Assembly: GCA_938036315.1 (NCBI GenBank)
Contig: CALHPK010000021.1
Location: 1-62,324, forward strand
Reading direction: 5' to 3'
DNA length: 62,324 bases
DNA from: an uncultured bacterium
GTDB lineage: Bacteria; Calescibacteriota; Calescibacteriia; Calescibacteriales; Calescibacteriaceae
Under the pieces are notes generated by a model. That model was not told where the DNA came from. It was given only the letters and a program-made list of their open reading frames with translations, and did no database searches. A program made the translations under genes and the position numbers. Of this stretch, positions 54,601 to 62,324 are shown one piece after another. Numbering within the stretch: the stretch's first letter is position 1; each line of letters begins with the position of its first letter.

Positions 54601-54999
54601 ATGAAGATCTACTCTCTTGAAGAAGCTCAGAGTGCCTGCTCTGAGATAAAGAAGATAGCAAAAGATATAAGTGTGAGAGGACGAGAGTATATGAAAGTTC
54701 TTGCTGAGGTTAACCAACTTATCATCAACTTTAAAGATAACCCATACGACAAAGAAGGGGTACTTGACAGAACTATAAGCTTGAGGAAAGAACTGCGTAG
54801 CCTGTTTGAAGCGATACAAAATTACAATGTAATCTTAAGAGATGTAGATAAGGGGACTGTTGATTTCCCATCTGAGATAGATGGAGAAGAGGTCTTTTTA
54901 TGTTGGCGTGCATTTGAGGAGCCCAAAATAATGTTCTGGCATAAAAAAAATGAACCATGTCATATGAGAAGACCTATCAAGGAAAACTCACAAGATTAA
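54601..54999 (+). CDS. DUF2203 family protein
   Basis: 132 residues, helical N-terminal half, then the family's C-terminal signature VILRDVDKGTVDFPSEIDGE, VFLCWRAFEEPKIMFWH and RRPI. Function unknown. Its ATG lies 8 nt after the discriminator base of tRNA-Met and has no SD, so it appears to be expressed from the tRNA transcript. Confidence 0.87.
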   Translation: MKIYSLEEAQSACSEIKKIAKDISVRGREYMKVLAEVNQLIINFKDNPYDKEGVLDRTISLRKELRSLFEAIQNYNVILRDVDKGTVDFPSEIDGEEVFLCWRAFEEPKIMFWHKKNEPCHMRRPIKENSQD

Positions 55000-55253
55000 T
55001 ACTCCAAGAAGTCTTAAAAATTCATATAAAAAAAAGATTTATTCTAAAAAAGTAAACTTACTATATATTTTGGAAATAGTCATATTTCTATCAAATTTAT
55101 CCGAATAAAAGTTTGATTTTCTAAATAAAAAGCCGAAAAATCCTTGAAAATTTAACTAAAAGAAATCTTTTTGCTAAAAATATAAACTGATATAAAACTG
55201 TTTAAAGTTTTAATGATACTTCGCAGAAAAATAAAAAAAAGGAGGTAACAGAA
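55000..55253. other. 254-bp AT-rich leader region of amt
   Basis: No gene. It is very A/T-rich with repeated motifs such as ATAAACTGAT-ATAAAACTG (about 55182) and several CTAAA[A/T]A blocks. No sigma-54 type GG-N10-GC element is evident. It ends in the strong SD aaaggaggtaac before the amt ATG. Confidence 0.5.
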
Positions 55254-57614
55254 ATGGAAATAAAAAGAAAAACCGGTGCATTAGTATTAGTAATCTTTTT
55301 ATTAGGTTTTGCGGATCTTCTCTTAGCTCAGGAACAGCTCAGCGATAACTTACCTATGATAGACACAGGAGACACCGCCTGGATGATTGTAGCTACTGCA
55401 CTTGTGATGCTTATGACTGTGCCGGGTCTTGCTATCTTCTATGGTGGACTCTCAAAGCAAAAAGATGTGCTCAACACAATCGCTATGTCCTTTATAGCTT
55501 TTGCAATCGTAAGTGTCCTTTGGGTTATTTGTGGCTATACCTTTACATTTGGTGACGACTTGTGGGGAATAATAGGTTATCCTGCCAAGCTCTTGCTTTC
55601 TGGTGTGGGAGTCAGTAGTGTTTCAGATTTTGCAAAGACGATTCCGGAATTTATCTTCGTGACCTATCAACTTACCTTTGCTGCTATAACGGTTGCACTT
55701 GTGAGCGGTGCTCTCATAGAAAGAATTAAATTTTCTGCATGGATATTGTTTTGCATATTTTGGATGATTTTTGTGTATGTCCCTATCGCACACTGGGTGT
55801 GGGGAGGGGGATTCCTTGCAAAACTTGGAGCTCTTGATTTCGCCGGTGGGACAGTGGTGCACATAAATGCAGGTGTAGCTGCACTTGTTGGCGTCTTAAT
55901 ACTTGGGAAAAGATTAGAGGTATCCTTGCTCCCGCATAACCTACCAATGGTAGCAATAGGCACAGGACTTCTATGGTTTGGATGGTTCGGATTTAATGCT
56001 GGCTCTGCACTGGCAGCAAGTGGGCTTGCATCAGCAGCATTTATAAACACAAATACTGCAACTGCTATGTCTGCTATATCCTGGATGTTTTCAGAATGGA
56101 TCTTCTCAAAAAGGCCAACAATACTTGGTATCGCATCGGGGGCTGTTGCAGGACTTGTTGCCATTACGCCAGCAGCAGGATTCGTAAATATCAAAGGAGC
56201 TATCGCAATAGGAATGTTAGCCGGGATAGTGCCATTCTTCGCAGTAGCATATGTAAAGCCAAAATTAGGATACGACGATGCTCTAGATGTATTTGGTATT
56301 CATGGAGTTGCAGGAATCCTCGGAGCGATACTGACCGGAATTTTTGCCGATCCAGCAATAAATGAAGCGGGAAAGGGACTTCTCTACGGGAATCCATCAC
56401 AGCTCCTTATCCAGATTATCGCTGTAGTAATCACGATAACATATGTATCCATAGTTACAGCTCTCATATTCCTTCTGATTAGAACAATTGTAGGGCTCAG
56501 GGTTGATCCAGACGATGAAATCAGTGGGCTTGATCAGAGCTGTCATGGAGAGAAATCATACAATCTGCATATAGGGAGATTAATTTTGATCCCTCTGATC
56601 TTCGGGGTATTGACCAGAGCGGAAGCTTCTGAGCTCAAGACTGAACTGTTGGGAACTTTGAATGTCAATGGTACTGTTAGTGTGTACACTTTATACCCCG
56701 GAGATGATAAAGGAATACATTACGATGCTGGTTCTGCTCTTTTTGTAGTGTCAAAGAATGCTGAACCTGTGGGTTTTACTATAAAGGGTGGTGCCTATGC
56801 ATTTCCTGTGGTCGGAGTAGGAATCTCAGGAACCACAAGCTCGACAGATTTGTTTAGTCCGATACCTGTGGCTTACCTGGAGCTAGCCCCAGCAAAAGGA
56901 TTTTCTCTTCAAGTCGGTAAACTTCATACTCTTTTGGGCTATGAATCTCCTTTTACTTATAACAATAATCACATACAGAGAGGTTTGATATGGAATATGC
57001 AACCGATTTTCCACAATGGGGTGAGACTATCTTATGCATCAGATCTGCTTGCCATTAATGTAGGAGTTAATGACGGCTTTTATTCTCTAAGTGCAAGTCG
57101 TCCAAGACCAGCTTTTGAAGGTGGTTTGAGTGTAACCCCAGTAGAAGGCTTCTCTTTGTTGTTCAATTTTATATTGCCAGATAAGGGTTCAGTCCCCAAC
57201 AAAACATCCTACCCTGCTAACAAAAGGTTGCTCAACATTATCGCTGTCTATACAGTTGGTCCTGTGGCTGGGGGTGTAGACCTTATGTACGCAGAGGCGC
57301 CACGTAATGCAGATGCTGGAGTGCCAGAGGTAGCAAAGGCAATAGGTGGATGTACGCATATTTCCTATCGTCTAAAATCTTTTGCAGTATCTGGGAGAGT
57401 AGAATATGTCATGGATAATGAAGATGGTGCTAATGATCTTGTAGGCTTGGGAGACGGGAATCGGGGCTGGACATTTACCCTAACGCCAGCATGGACCAGC
57501 GAGCAGTTATTCATAAAAGGAGAATTCTCTTATGTCAGAGCAGAAAAACCTTTTACCCAGAATAACAAAAATGTTCAGCCAAGATTGGGTGTTGAGGTAG
57601 GTTTTGTTTTCTGA
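55254..57614 (+). CDS. amt: Ammonium transporter Amt fused to an outer-membrane beta-barrel protein
   Basis: 786 residues in one frame. Residues 1-26 are a signal peptide (LVLVIFLLGFADLLLA). Residues 30-436 are a complete Amt/AmtB channel: GLAIFYGGLSKQKDVLNTI, the first pore His in PIAHWVWGGG, FAGGTVVHINAG, and the second pore His in FGIHGVAGILG. Amt ends at the usual cytoplasmic tail (GLDQSCHGEKSY). Without a stop, residues 439-458 form a second signal-peptide-like segment (HIGRLILIPLIFGVLTRAEA), followed by a 328-residue BBP2/porin-like barrel (LELAPAKGFSLQVGKLHTLL, ending LGVEVGFVF). Strong SD upstream. glnA follows, but no P-II gene is seen. An internal TTG at 56586 could start the barrel separately. 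Confidence 0.9.
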   Translation: MEIKRKTGALVLVIFLLGFADLLLAQEQLSDNLPMIDTGDTAWMIVATALVMLMTVPGLAIFYGGLSKQKDVLNTIAMSFIAFAIVSVLWVICGYTFTFGDDLWGIIGYPAKLLLSGVGVSSVSDFAKTIPEFIFVTYQLTFAAITVALVSGALIERIKFSAWILFCIFWMIFVYVPIAHWVWGGGFLAKLGALDFAGGTVVHINAGVAALVGVLILGKRLEVSLLPHNLPMVAIGTGLLWFGWFGFNAGSALAASGLASAAFINTNTATAMSAISWMFSEWIFSKRPTILGIASGAVAGLVAITPAAGFVNIKGAIAIGMLAGIVPFFAVAYVKPKLGYDDALDVFGIHGVAGILGAILTGIFADPAINEAGKGLLYGNPSQLLIQIIAVVITITYVSIVTALIFLLIRTIVGLRVDPDDEISGLDQSCHGEKSYNLHIGRLILIPLIFGVLTRAEASELKTELLGTLNVNGTVSVYTLYPGDDKGIHYDAGSALFVVSKNAEPVGFTIKGGAYAFPVVGVGISGTTSSTDLFSPIPVAYLELAPAKGFSLQVGKLHTLLGYESPFTYNNNHIQRGLIWNMQPIFHNGVRLSYASDLLAINVGVNDGFYSLSASRPRPAFEGGLSVTPVEGFSLLFNFILPDKGSVPNKTSYPANKRLLNIIAVYTVGPVAGGVDLMYAEAPRNADAGVPEVAKAIGGCTHISYRLKSFAVSGRVEYVMDNEDGANDLVGLGDGNRGWTFTLTPAWTSEQLFIKGEFSYVRAEKPFTQNNKNVQPRLGVEVGFVF

Positions 57615-57955
57615 GTTTCTTTCTTGATCTGAACCTTGGATCTGTTTGCCTAAAAATATTTACGCGATACCATAAGATGATCGGGACAAAAAATCCCTCA
57701 GGGCAAGAAATTCCCAACCTGTGTTGTTCACGAATATGGAAGAAAAATTTCAAGACAACCTCATCTTTGTTCTGCTTATGCAAAATTGATATATCACTAA
57801 ATATGGACTTAGATATATTAAATTATTCCTTTGTCATATATCATTTTTTTATTATGATTCGCGTAAAAATTTTTTGAAAATTTGGAAAATGAATAAATTT
57901 ACCTAAAAAATAAAATGGTATGAATAAAAAGTTTTCAAAAGGGGGTGAATAAGTT
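57615..57955. other. 341-bp gap between amt and glnA
   Basis: No supported gene; a 66-codon frame at 57677 has no family and no SD. The right third is A/T-rich and ends with a strong SD (aaagggggtgaat) before glnA. I see no clear NtrC or sigma-54 site. Confidence 0.5.
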
Positions 57956-59374
57956 ATGAAAAATGGAGTGATCAAGGAAGTCTTCGAGATGATAGAGAAA
58001 CATAAAGTTAGGATGGTTGATTTGAAGTTTACAGATTTTCTGGGACAGTGGCATCATTTTAGCGTTCCAGTGCATGAGTTAACCGAAAAATCATTTGAGG
58101 TGGGTTTCCCATTTGATGGTTCGAGTATTCGAGGTTGGAAGAGTATTGACGAAAGTGATATGTTTGTTGTTCCTGATCCAACTACTGCCTTTATAGATCC
58201 GTTTATAGAGGTTCCGACTATAAGTATGATTTGCAATGTTTACGATCCGATCACAAAGGAGAAATACGAAAGATGTCCTCGTTATATTGCTCAAAAAGCC
58301 GAGGCTTATCTGAAATCCACAGGAATAGCTGATGTGGCTTATTTTGGTCCTGAGGCTGAGTTTTTCATTTTTGATGATGTAAGATTTGATCAGAATACCC
58401 ATCAAGGGTATTACTATATTGATTCTGCCGAAGGGCAGTGGAACACAGGGCGTGATGATAAACCAAATCTTGCTTACAAGGTAAGATACAAAGAAGGATA
58501 TTTCCCTGTTCCTCCGATCGATTCGCTCAACGATATAAGGAACGAGATGGTTATGATTATGGAACAGTGTGGTTTTATAGTTGAAACTCAGCATCATGAG
58601 GTTGCAACAGCTGGTCAGGGTGAAATAGATTTTCGCTTTGCTCCACTTGTGAAATGTGGAGACAATGTCATGCTTTTTAAGTATATTGTCAAAAATGTTG
58701 CACGGAGGAGGGGGAAAGTAGCTACTTTTATGCCAAAGCCTATATTTGGGGATAATGGTTCTGGAATGCATTGTCATCAGAGTTTGTGGAAAGATGGGCA
58801 ACCTCTTTTTTACGGGGATGGATATGCAAATTTGAGCAAGATGGCACTTTATTATATCGGTGGGATCTTGAAACATGCTCCCGCTTTATGTGCTTTTACA
58901 AATCCGACGACGAATTCATACAAGCGCCTTGTTCCTGGTTTTGAGGCACCTGTAAATTTGGTATATTCATATAGGAATAGGAGTGCAGCTATACGTATTC
59001 CAGCAACATTAAGTCCTGCAGCAAAAAGGATAGAGGTGAGATTCCCAGATGGTTCTTGCAATCCATATCTTGCTTTTGCTGCTATGCTGATGGCAGGTCT
59101 TGATGGGATTATGAGAAAGATAGATCCCGGGGAGCCTCTTGATAGGGATATTTATTCTCTTTCTCCTTCTGAGCTTGAGGGGATACGTTCAACCCCCGGT
59201 TCTCTTGACGATGCTCTCAGAGCACTTGAGCAGGATCATAATTTCCTTCTTATGGGAGATGTCTTCACTATAGATGTCATAGAAACGTGGATAAAATACA
59301 AGTGGGAGAAAGAGGTCAATCAGTTGCGTATGCGTCCTCATCCGTATGAATTCCTGCTTTATTTTGATGTATAA
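57956..59374 (+). CDS. glnA: Glutamine synthetase type I
   Basis: ATP-dependent assimilation of ammonia into glutamine, 472 residues, as for GSI. Motifs: [41 protein letters not shown] and NRSAAIRIP. The ATP-site [12 protein letters not shown] is intact. A Tyr at the adenylylation-loop position ([10 protein letters not shown]) resembles the GSI-beta form, so covalent control is possible. Strong SD upstream. It follows amt, giving an ammonium uptake/assimilation cluster. Confidence 0.98.
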   Translation: MKNGVIKEVFEMIEKHKVRMVDLKFTDFLGQWHHFSVPVHELTEKSFEVGFPFDGSSIRGWKSIDESDMFVVPDPTTAFIDPFIEVPTISMICNVYDPITKEKYERCPRYIAQKAEAYLKSTGIADVAYFGPEAEFFIFDDVRFDQNTHQGYYYIDSAEGQWNTGRDDKPNLAYKVRYKEGYFPVPPIDSLNDIRNEMVMIMEQCGFIVETQHHEVATAGQGEIDFRFAPLVKCGDNVMLFKYIVKNVARRRGKVATFMPKPIFGDNGSGMHCHQSLWKDGQPLFYGDGYANLSKMALYYIGGILKHAPALCAFTNPTTNSYKRLVPGFEAPVNLVYSYRNRSAAIRIPATLSPAAKRIEVRFPDGSCNPYLAFAAMLMAGLDGIMRKIDPGEPLDRDIYSLSPSELEGIRSTPGSLDDALRALEQDHNFLLMGDVFTIDVIETWIKYKWEKEVNQLRMRPHPYEFLLYFDV

Positions 59375-59455
59375 AATAAATACATTGATTATTTTGTAGA
59401 TCCACAGGTTTTCCATCTGCTCTGCTTTCATTTATTATTGGTGGAACATATGTTA

Positions 59456-60220
59456 TTAGAGGTGGAATACGAAATCAGCTATGATTTTGTTAAATTCGTC
59501 GGGTTTTTCCATAGCGGTCAGATGCCCAGCACCCTTGATAATTTTCATTTCTTTTATATTCCCACCGAGCATTTTTTTCATCAAATCAGGGGGTGTAAGG
59601 GGGTCTCTTTCTCCGGCTATGAGTAATGTTCTTGCTGGATTTTTCTGGATGGCTTCTGTGTAATCTCCTCTTGTTGCCATAGCGTAGAGGGCTTTTTTAG
59701 CTCCTTCCCACTGTGTATTTCTCGCCATTTTTAAAACTTCCTCTTTTAGTTCACCTTCATCTGGAGCGAGGGCAGGTATATATGCTTTTATCACCGGATC
59801 TATGCTCTTTGTTTCCTCTATTTTTTGTATAAGTTCAAATCTTTTCGATTTTGCTTCTTCAGAATCAGGGAAACTTCTTGTGTTGGCAAGTATAATATAA
59901 TGTGGTTTTACAATGGAGCGCAGAGCCATTGCCATAGCTATGTAGCCTCCCATAGATAACCCTACGATGCATATTTTTTTGTCCGAAGATATACCTTGTA
60001 TGATTTTTTCTACAAATTCTGCATATTCATCTATTGATGGTTTTTCATTTTTTATTCTCAGGTGGTGTTCTTTTCCAAAGCCCGGCAAATCTATTGCGAC
60101 TACGTAGGCTTTTTCAGAGAAAAACTCTAGTTGACTTTTCCACATGTTGGAGTTCAGGGGGAATGCGTGAATGAAGTAAAAGATGATGTTTTCTTTCATT
60201 TGTTTCTTTTGTTTATTCAA
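59456..60220 (-). CDS. Alpha/beta-fold hydrolase
   Basis: 254 residues. The nucleophile elbow is GLSMGGYIAMAMAL (Ser), the oxyanion region FIHAFPLNSNMW (HAF rather than HG), VVAIDLPGFGKE is the typical second strand, and the catalytic His is in GAGHLTAMEKPDEF. Acid in AGERDPLTPP. Substrate unknown. Its start overlaps the tpiA end by 8 bp, so it is the second gene of a tpiA operon. Confidence 0.88.
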   Translation of the reverse strand: MNKQKKQMKENIIFYFIHAFPLNSNMWKSQLEFFSEKAYVVAIDLPGFGKEHHLRIKNEKPSIDEYAEFVEKIIQGISSDKKICIVGLSMGGYIAMAMALRSIVKPHYIILANTRSFPDSEEAKSKRFELIQKIEETKSIDPVIKAYIPALAPDEGELKEEVLKMARNTQWEGAKKALYAMATRGDYTEAIQKNPARTLLIAGERDPLTPPDLMKKMLGGNIKEMKIIKGAGHLTAMEKPDEFNKIIADFVFHL

Positions 60221-60950
60221 AGTTTACTGCTATTTTGAAGAATTTTTGTGGATCAAGCGATGCACTGCCTACAAGTCCGCCATCACATATATCTTTAATA
60301 CTTTCTGCTACACTCTCATCTATACTTCCTCCATATAATACAGAAAAAGATTTGAACCCTTTTTCGGAGATTTCATTTTTTATAAAGTTAACCGCTGATT
60401 TTATATCTTCCTTTTTAGCTGGAATTCCTGTACCAATAGCCCACACTGGCTCATATGCTATTACTATTTCTTTTTTGAGACTTATTTGATCAAGAGCTTT
60501 GAGCTGACTTTTTAGTATTTCGAATGTTATGTTTTTCTCTCTTTCTTCTTTTGTTTCACCAATGCAGAATACTGGTAGAATGTCGTTTTCAATTGCTGAT
60601 TTCAATTTTTCTGATACGAATTGGTCGGATTCGCCGAAAATTTTCCTTCTTTCAGAGTGTCCTATTATCACGAAATCGACTTGCAGGTCTTTTAATTGAG
60701 ATATCGATACCTCTCCAGTAAAAGCTCCTGATTTTTGTGGGAAAAAATTTTGAGCACCAACAAGAATTGATGTTCCAATGCATGCTTGTTTCATAAAACT
60801 GATGTACGGAAATGAAGGAGCACAACCTATTTCTATCTTTGGTACCCTGAATTTGTAAAGTAGTTCAAGGAATACGTGGATCCATTTTTTATATTCCTCC
60901 AGATTTTTGTTCATTTTGAAGTTTGCTAAAACGAATCTTTTGGTGGACAT
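60213..60950 (-). CDS. tpiA: Triosephosphate isomerase
   Basis: Interconverts dihydroxyacetone phosphate and glyceraldehyde-3-phosphate, 245 residues. Active-site Lys in NFKMNK, His in IGHSERR, Glu in AYEPVWAIGTG, and phosphate-binding YGGSIDES and GGLVGSASL. Complete. First gene of an operon with a hydrolase. Confidence 0.97.
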   Translation of the reverse strand: MSTKRFVLANFKMNKNLEEYKKWIHVFLELLYKFRVPKIEIGCAPSFPYISFMKQACIGTSILVGAQNFFPQKSGAFTGEVSISQLKDLQVDFVIIGHSERRKIFGESDQFVSEKLKSAIENDILPVFCIGETKEEREKNITFEILKSQLKALDQISLKKEIVIAYEPVWAIGTGIPAKKEDIKSAVNFIKNEISEKGFKSFSVLYGGSIDESVAESIKDICDGGLVGSASLDPQKFFKIAVNFE

Positions 60951-61013
60951 AATATAATCAGTTTTTAGGATGACTGTATTTTTTCATATTTGTAGAAAAT
61001 TTCTTCTTTTATA

Positions 61014-61256
61014 TTATTTTTTCTTTATATAGAATTTGAAAATGCCTTCCTCTTCTACGGCGGATATAAGTTCATGACCTGTTTGTAGACAAAAGGCTGG
61101 GAAATCTCTTTTTGCTCCGGGGTCATCTGCTATGATAGCCAGGATGTCTCCACTTTTGAGTTCGTCTAGTTTCTTTTTAGCTTTTATAACAGGCATGGGG
61201 CACTTTAGCCCTCTTGCATCAAACTCTGTTGTGGGAGTTATCTCAACTTTTCCCAT
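61014..61256 (-). CDS. tusA: TusA-family sulfurtransferase
   Basis: 80 residues, full TusA fold. The active Cys lies in ARGLKCPMPVIKAKKKL, and GDILAIIADDPGAKRDFPAF is the family core. Relays sulfur as a persulfide in tRNA thiolation or sulfur metabolism. Starts 2 nt after the DsrE-like gene, so they are co-transcribed and probably work together. Confidence 0.95.
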   Translation of the reverse strand: MGKVEITPTTEFDARGLKCPMPVIKAKKKLDELKSGDILAIIADDPGAKRDFPAFCLQTGHELISAVEEEGIFKFYIKKK

Positions 61257-61258
61257 CT

Positions 61259-61789
61259 TTATATAAATAGTGAAATTTTTGCTTCTTTTGCTTCTGTCAG
61301 GAATGTGGTTGCTCCGACTATCTCTGAGACTTCATCAATAAGCTCTTCTTTTTTTATACCCAGAATTGAACAAGAAGTTGAACAGGCATAAAACTTAACA
61401 CCTGCTTCCTTTGCAGATTGAAAAAGATCTTCAAGGGTTGGGGATTTTGTCTGCTTTATTAACATTTTCATAAATGCTGGTCCAAGTCCAGCCATATTCA
61501 TCTTGGAGAGTTTGAGTGAGTTGAGTCCCTTTGGCATTGCAAGGCTCATCATCTTCTGAAGAAGGTTTTTAGATTTTAGCTCTCTTTTCTTTCTCACAAG
61601 CGATAGTCCCCAGAATGTGAAGAATATTGCCACATCAAATCCTATCGAAGCTGCTGTTGATGCTAGGGTCAGTACAGCAAAAGCTTTATCCATATCTCCG
61701 GAGAAACAAATTATTCTCATTTTGTCCTTTTTGCTACCACCCTCTATCTTAGAAGGATCTACAATTCCTATTTCTTTATCTTCAGGCAT
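61259..61789 (-). CDS. DsrE/DsrF-like (DsrE2-type) sulfur-relay protein
   Basis: 176 residues. Rossmann-like strand RIICFSGDMDKAFAVLTLAS, then FDVAIFFTFWGLSLVRKK, a long basic middle with Met/Lys-rich helices (MSLAMPKGLNSLKLSKMNM), and FYACSTSCSILG with candidate sulfur-carrying Cys. DsrE2 proteins exchange sulfur with TusA, matching its neighbour. TAAATT lies at -14 to -9 of the ATG. Confidence 0.9.
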   Translation of the reverse strand: MPEDKEIGIVDPSKIEGGSKKDKMRIICFSGDMDKAFAVLTLASTAASIGFDVAIFFTFWGLSLVRKKRELKSKNLLQKMMSLAMPKGLNSLKLSKMNMAGLGPAFMKMLIKQTKSPTLEDLFQSAKEAGVKFYACSTSCSILGIKKEELIDEVSEIVGATTFLTEAKEAKISLFI

Positions 61790-61958
61790 ATTACTTTAAT
61801 TTAATTTAGTCATTCAATATACATACATTAATATTCTGTGGAATTTTAAGTGCAGTGTAAAAACTGTATCGTAAAAACTGGAATCAGGATTCCTAAGTAT
61901 ACAGCATACAAAAAAGGGTCTTATGCGCTTACCTTCTTTTCATTCCTCCTTCCAAAGA

Positions 61959-62107
61959 TCAATCCACCTTAAGACCAAAAGCAATTGCATCCAGAAGCTC
62001 TGGTTTAATACCTTCTGTTTCCCCTTCCACCTCTACCCCTCCTTAATTTCTGCTTCTTTACCTTCTTTATATCCCAAAGGTCTTGTAACATCAATCTGAA
62101 AAGGCAT
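61959..62107 (-). pseudogene. Frameshifted small gene with strong SD
   Basis: On the minus strand, aaggaggtga (about 62116-62126) precedes ATG 62107, which encodes MPFQIDVTRPLGYKEGKEAE and stops at 62033 just after a GGGG run. Adding one base there continues into VEVEGETEGIKPELLDAIAF (stop at 61959), about 49 residues in all. The KEGKE tail and LLDAIAFGLKVD end resemble C-termini of PD-(D/E)XK/Rpn transposase-like proteins. It may be a decayed remnant or a one-base assembly error. Confidence 0.45.
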
Positions 62108-62224
62108 CTTCTGTATCACCTCCTTTTGTATACCTGAAAGCTAATTCAAAAATGTCTTCAATCTCGACACTCACGTGAAAATTATAAATAAATATGCTAT
62201 GAAATGAATCTTGCAAATTCTCCA

Positions 62225-62264
62225 TAAAATTCTTATATTCACTGTAAAATTTTTATATTTCCTG
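62225..62264. repeat. 20-bp imperfect tandem repeat
   Basis: TAAAATTCTTATATTCACTG and TAAAATTTTTATATTTCCTG lie head to tail near the right edge. Confidence 0.7.
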
Positions 62265-62324
62265 TGTGAAGAAAAAGCTACCAATAGGCATCCAGAGTTT
62301 CGAAAAAATAAGAACAGACAACTT

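Larger units (their letters stand above)
61790..62324. other. 535-bp right-edge region with a broken small gene and repeats
   Basis: No intact gene above about 30 codons. It holds a frameshifted minus-strand small gene (61959-62107), a direct repeat GTAAAAACTG (about 61857 and 61873), and the 20-bp tandem at 62225-62264. Confidence 0.6.

Noticed and set aside
54101-54661. 186-codon minus-strand frame over the carboxyltransferase 3' end and tRNA-Met
   Set aside because: Antisense of a strong CDS plus the usual antisense-tRNA string (WRRWDSNPRHRAYETPALP); no SD, no family.
57677-57877. 66-codon frame in the amt/glnA gap
   Set aside because: No SD, low-complexity composition and no recognisable family.

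Overview
The window is 62 kb of AT-rich bacterial chromosome (roughly 37-40 % GC by eye) from a diderm (outer-membrane) bacterium, probably uncultured and possibly thermophilic. Evidence for two membranes is an LptD-like protein, FabZ, TonB, a LolA-like factor, several beta-barrels and lipoproteins. I cannot name a phylum. No insertion sequence, prophage or CRISPR array is visible. It is mostly housekeeping DNA in short, scattered operons, with one defence locus cut by the left edge.

Layout. 1-3.95 kb: type I restriction-modification genes hsdR-hsdM (hsdS would lie off the left edge). 4-8 kb: nitroreductase, leuS, smpB. 8-14.2 kb: tRNA-Val + PfkB kinase, HEAT-repeat protein, GH5 endoglycoceramidase-like lipoprotein, beta-barrel. 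14.4-22.3 kb: SPOR-like protein, GGDEF-like signalling protein with a ruined active site, saccharopine-dehydrogenase-like reductase, hemerythrin, barrel, lipoprotein, nuoE-like. 22.6-28.3 kb: proA, topA, LptD-like, fabZ. 28.4-36.6 kb: tRNA-Gly, tRNA-Thr, mreBCD, comF, lipoprotein, protease/propeller/barrel protein, panE. 36.6-43.8 kb: enolase, aldehyde dehydrogenase, cytochrome c-FTR1, GAPDH, flgC. 43.8-49.9 kb: radical SAM, XerC/D-like recombinase, tandem ribbon-helix-helix protein, tRNA-Arg, lipoprotein, LolA-like. 50-54.5 kb: rpsR-rplI-cinA/nudix, tonB, acyl-CoA carboxyltransferase. 54.5-62.3 kb: tRNA-Met + DUF2203, amt fused to an outer-membrane barrel, glnA, hydrolase, tpiA, tusA-dsrE.

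Pathways that connect: glycolysis (eno, gap, tpiA), nitrogen assimilation (amt followed by glnA), cell shape (mreBCD), outer-membrane biogenesis (lptD-like, fabZ, lolA-like, tonB), proline and pantothenate synthesis (proA, panE) and sulfur trafficking (tusA, dsrE).

The most unusual signals are in how genes begin. Many start codons lack a Shine-Dalgarno sequence and instead carry a TANNNT -10 box 6-8 nt upstream, implying leaderless mRNAs. All four tRNA loci run directly into a same-strand protein gene. Several genes are preceded within 1-12 nt by a 2-8 codon mini-ORF. Intergenic gaps are full of 12-33 bp tandem duplications, and two hold decayed copies of a neighbouring gene's 5' region. The strongest protein-level novelty is the single ORF joining an Amt ammonium channel, a signal-peptide-like linker and an outer-membrane barrel.
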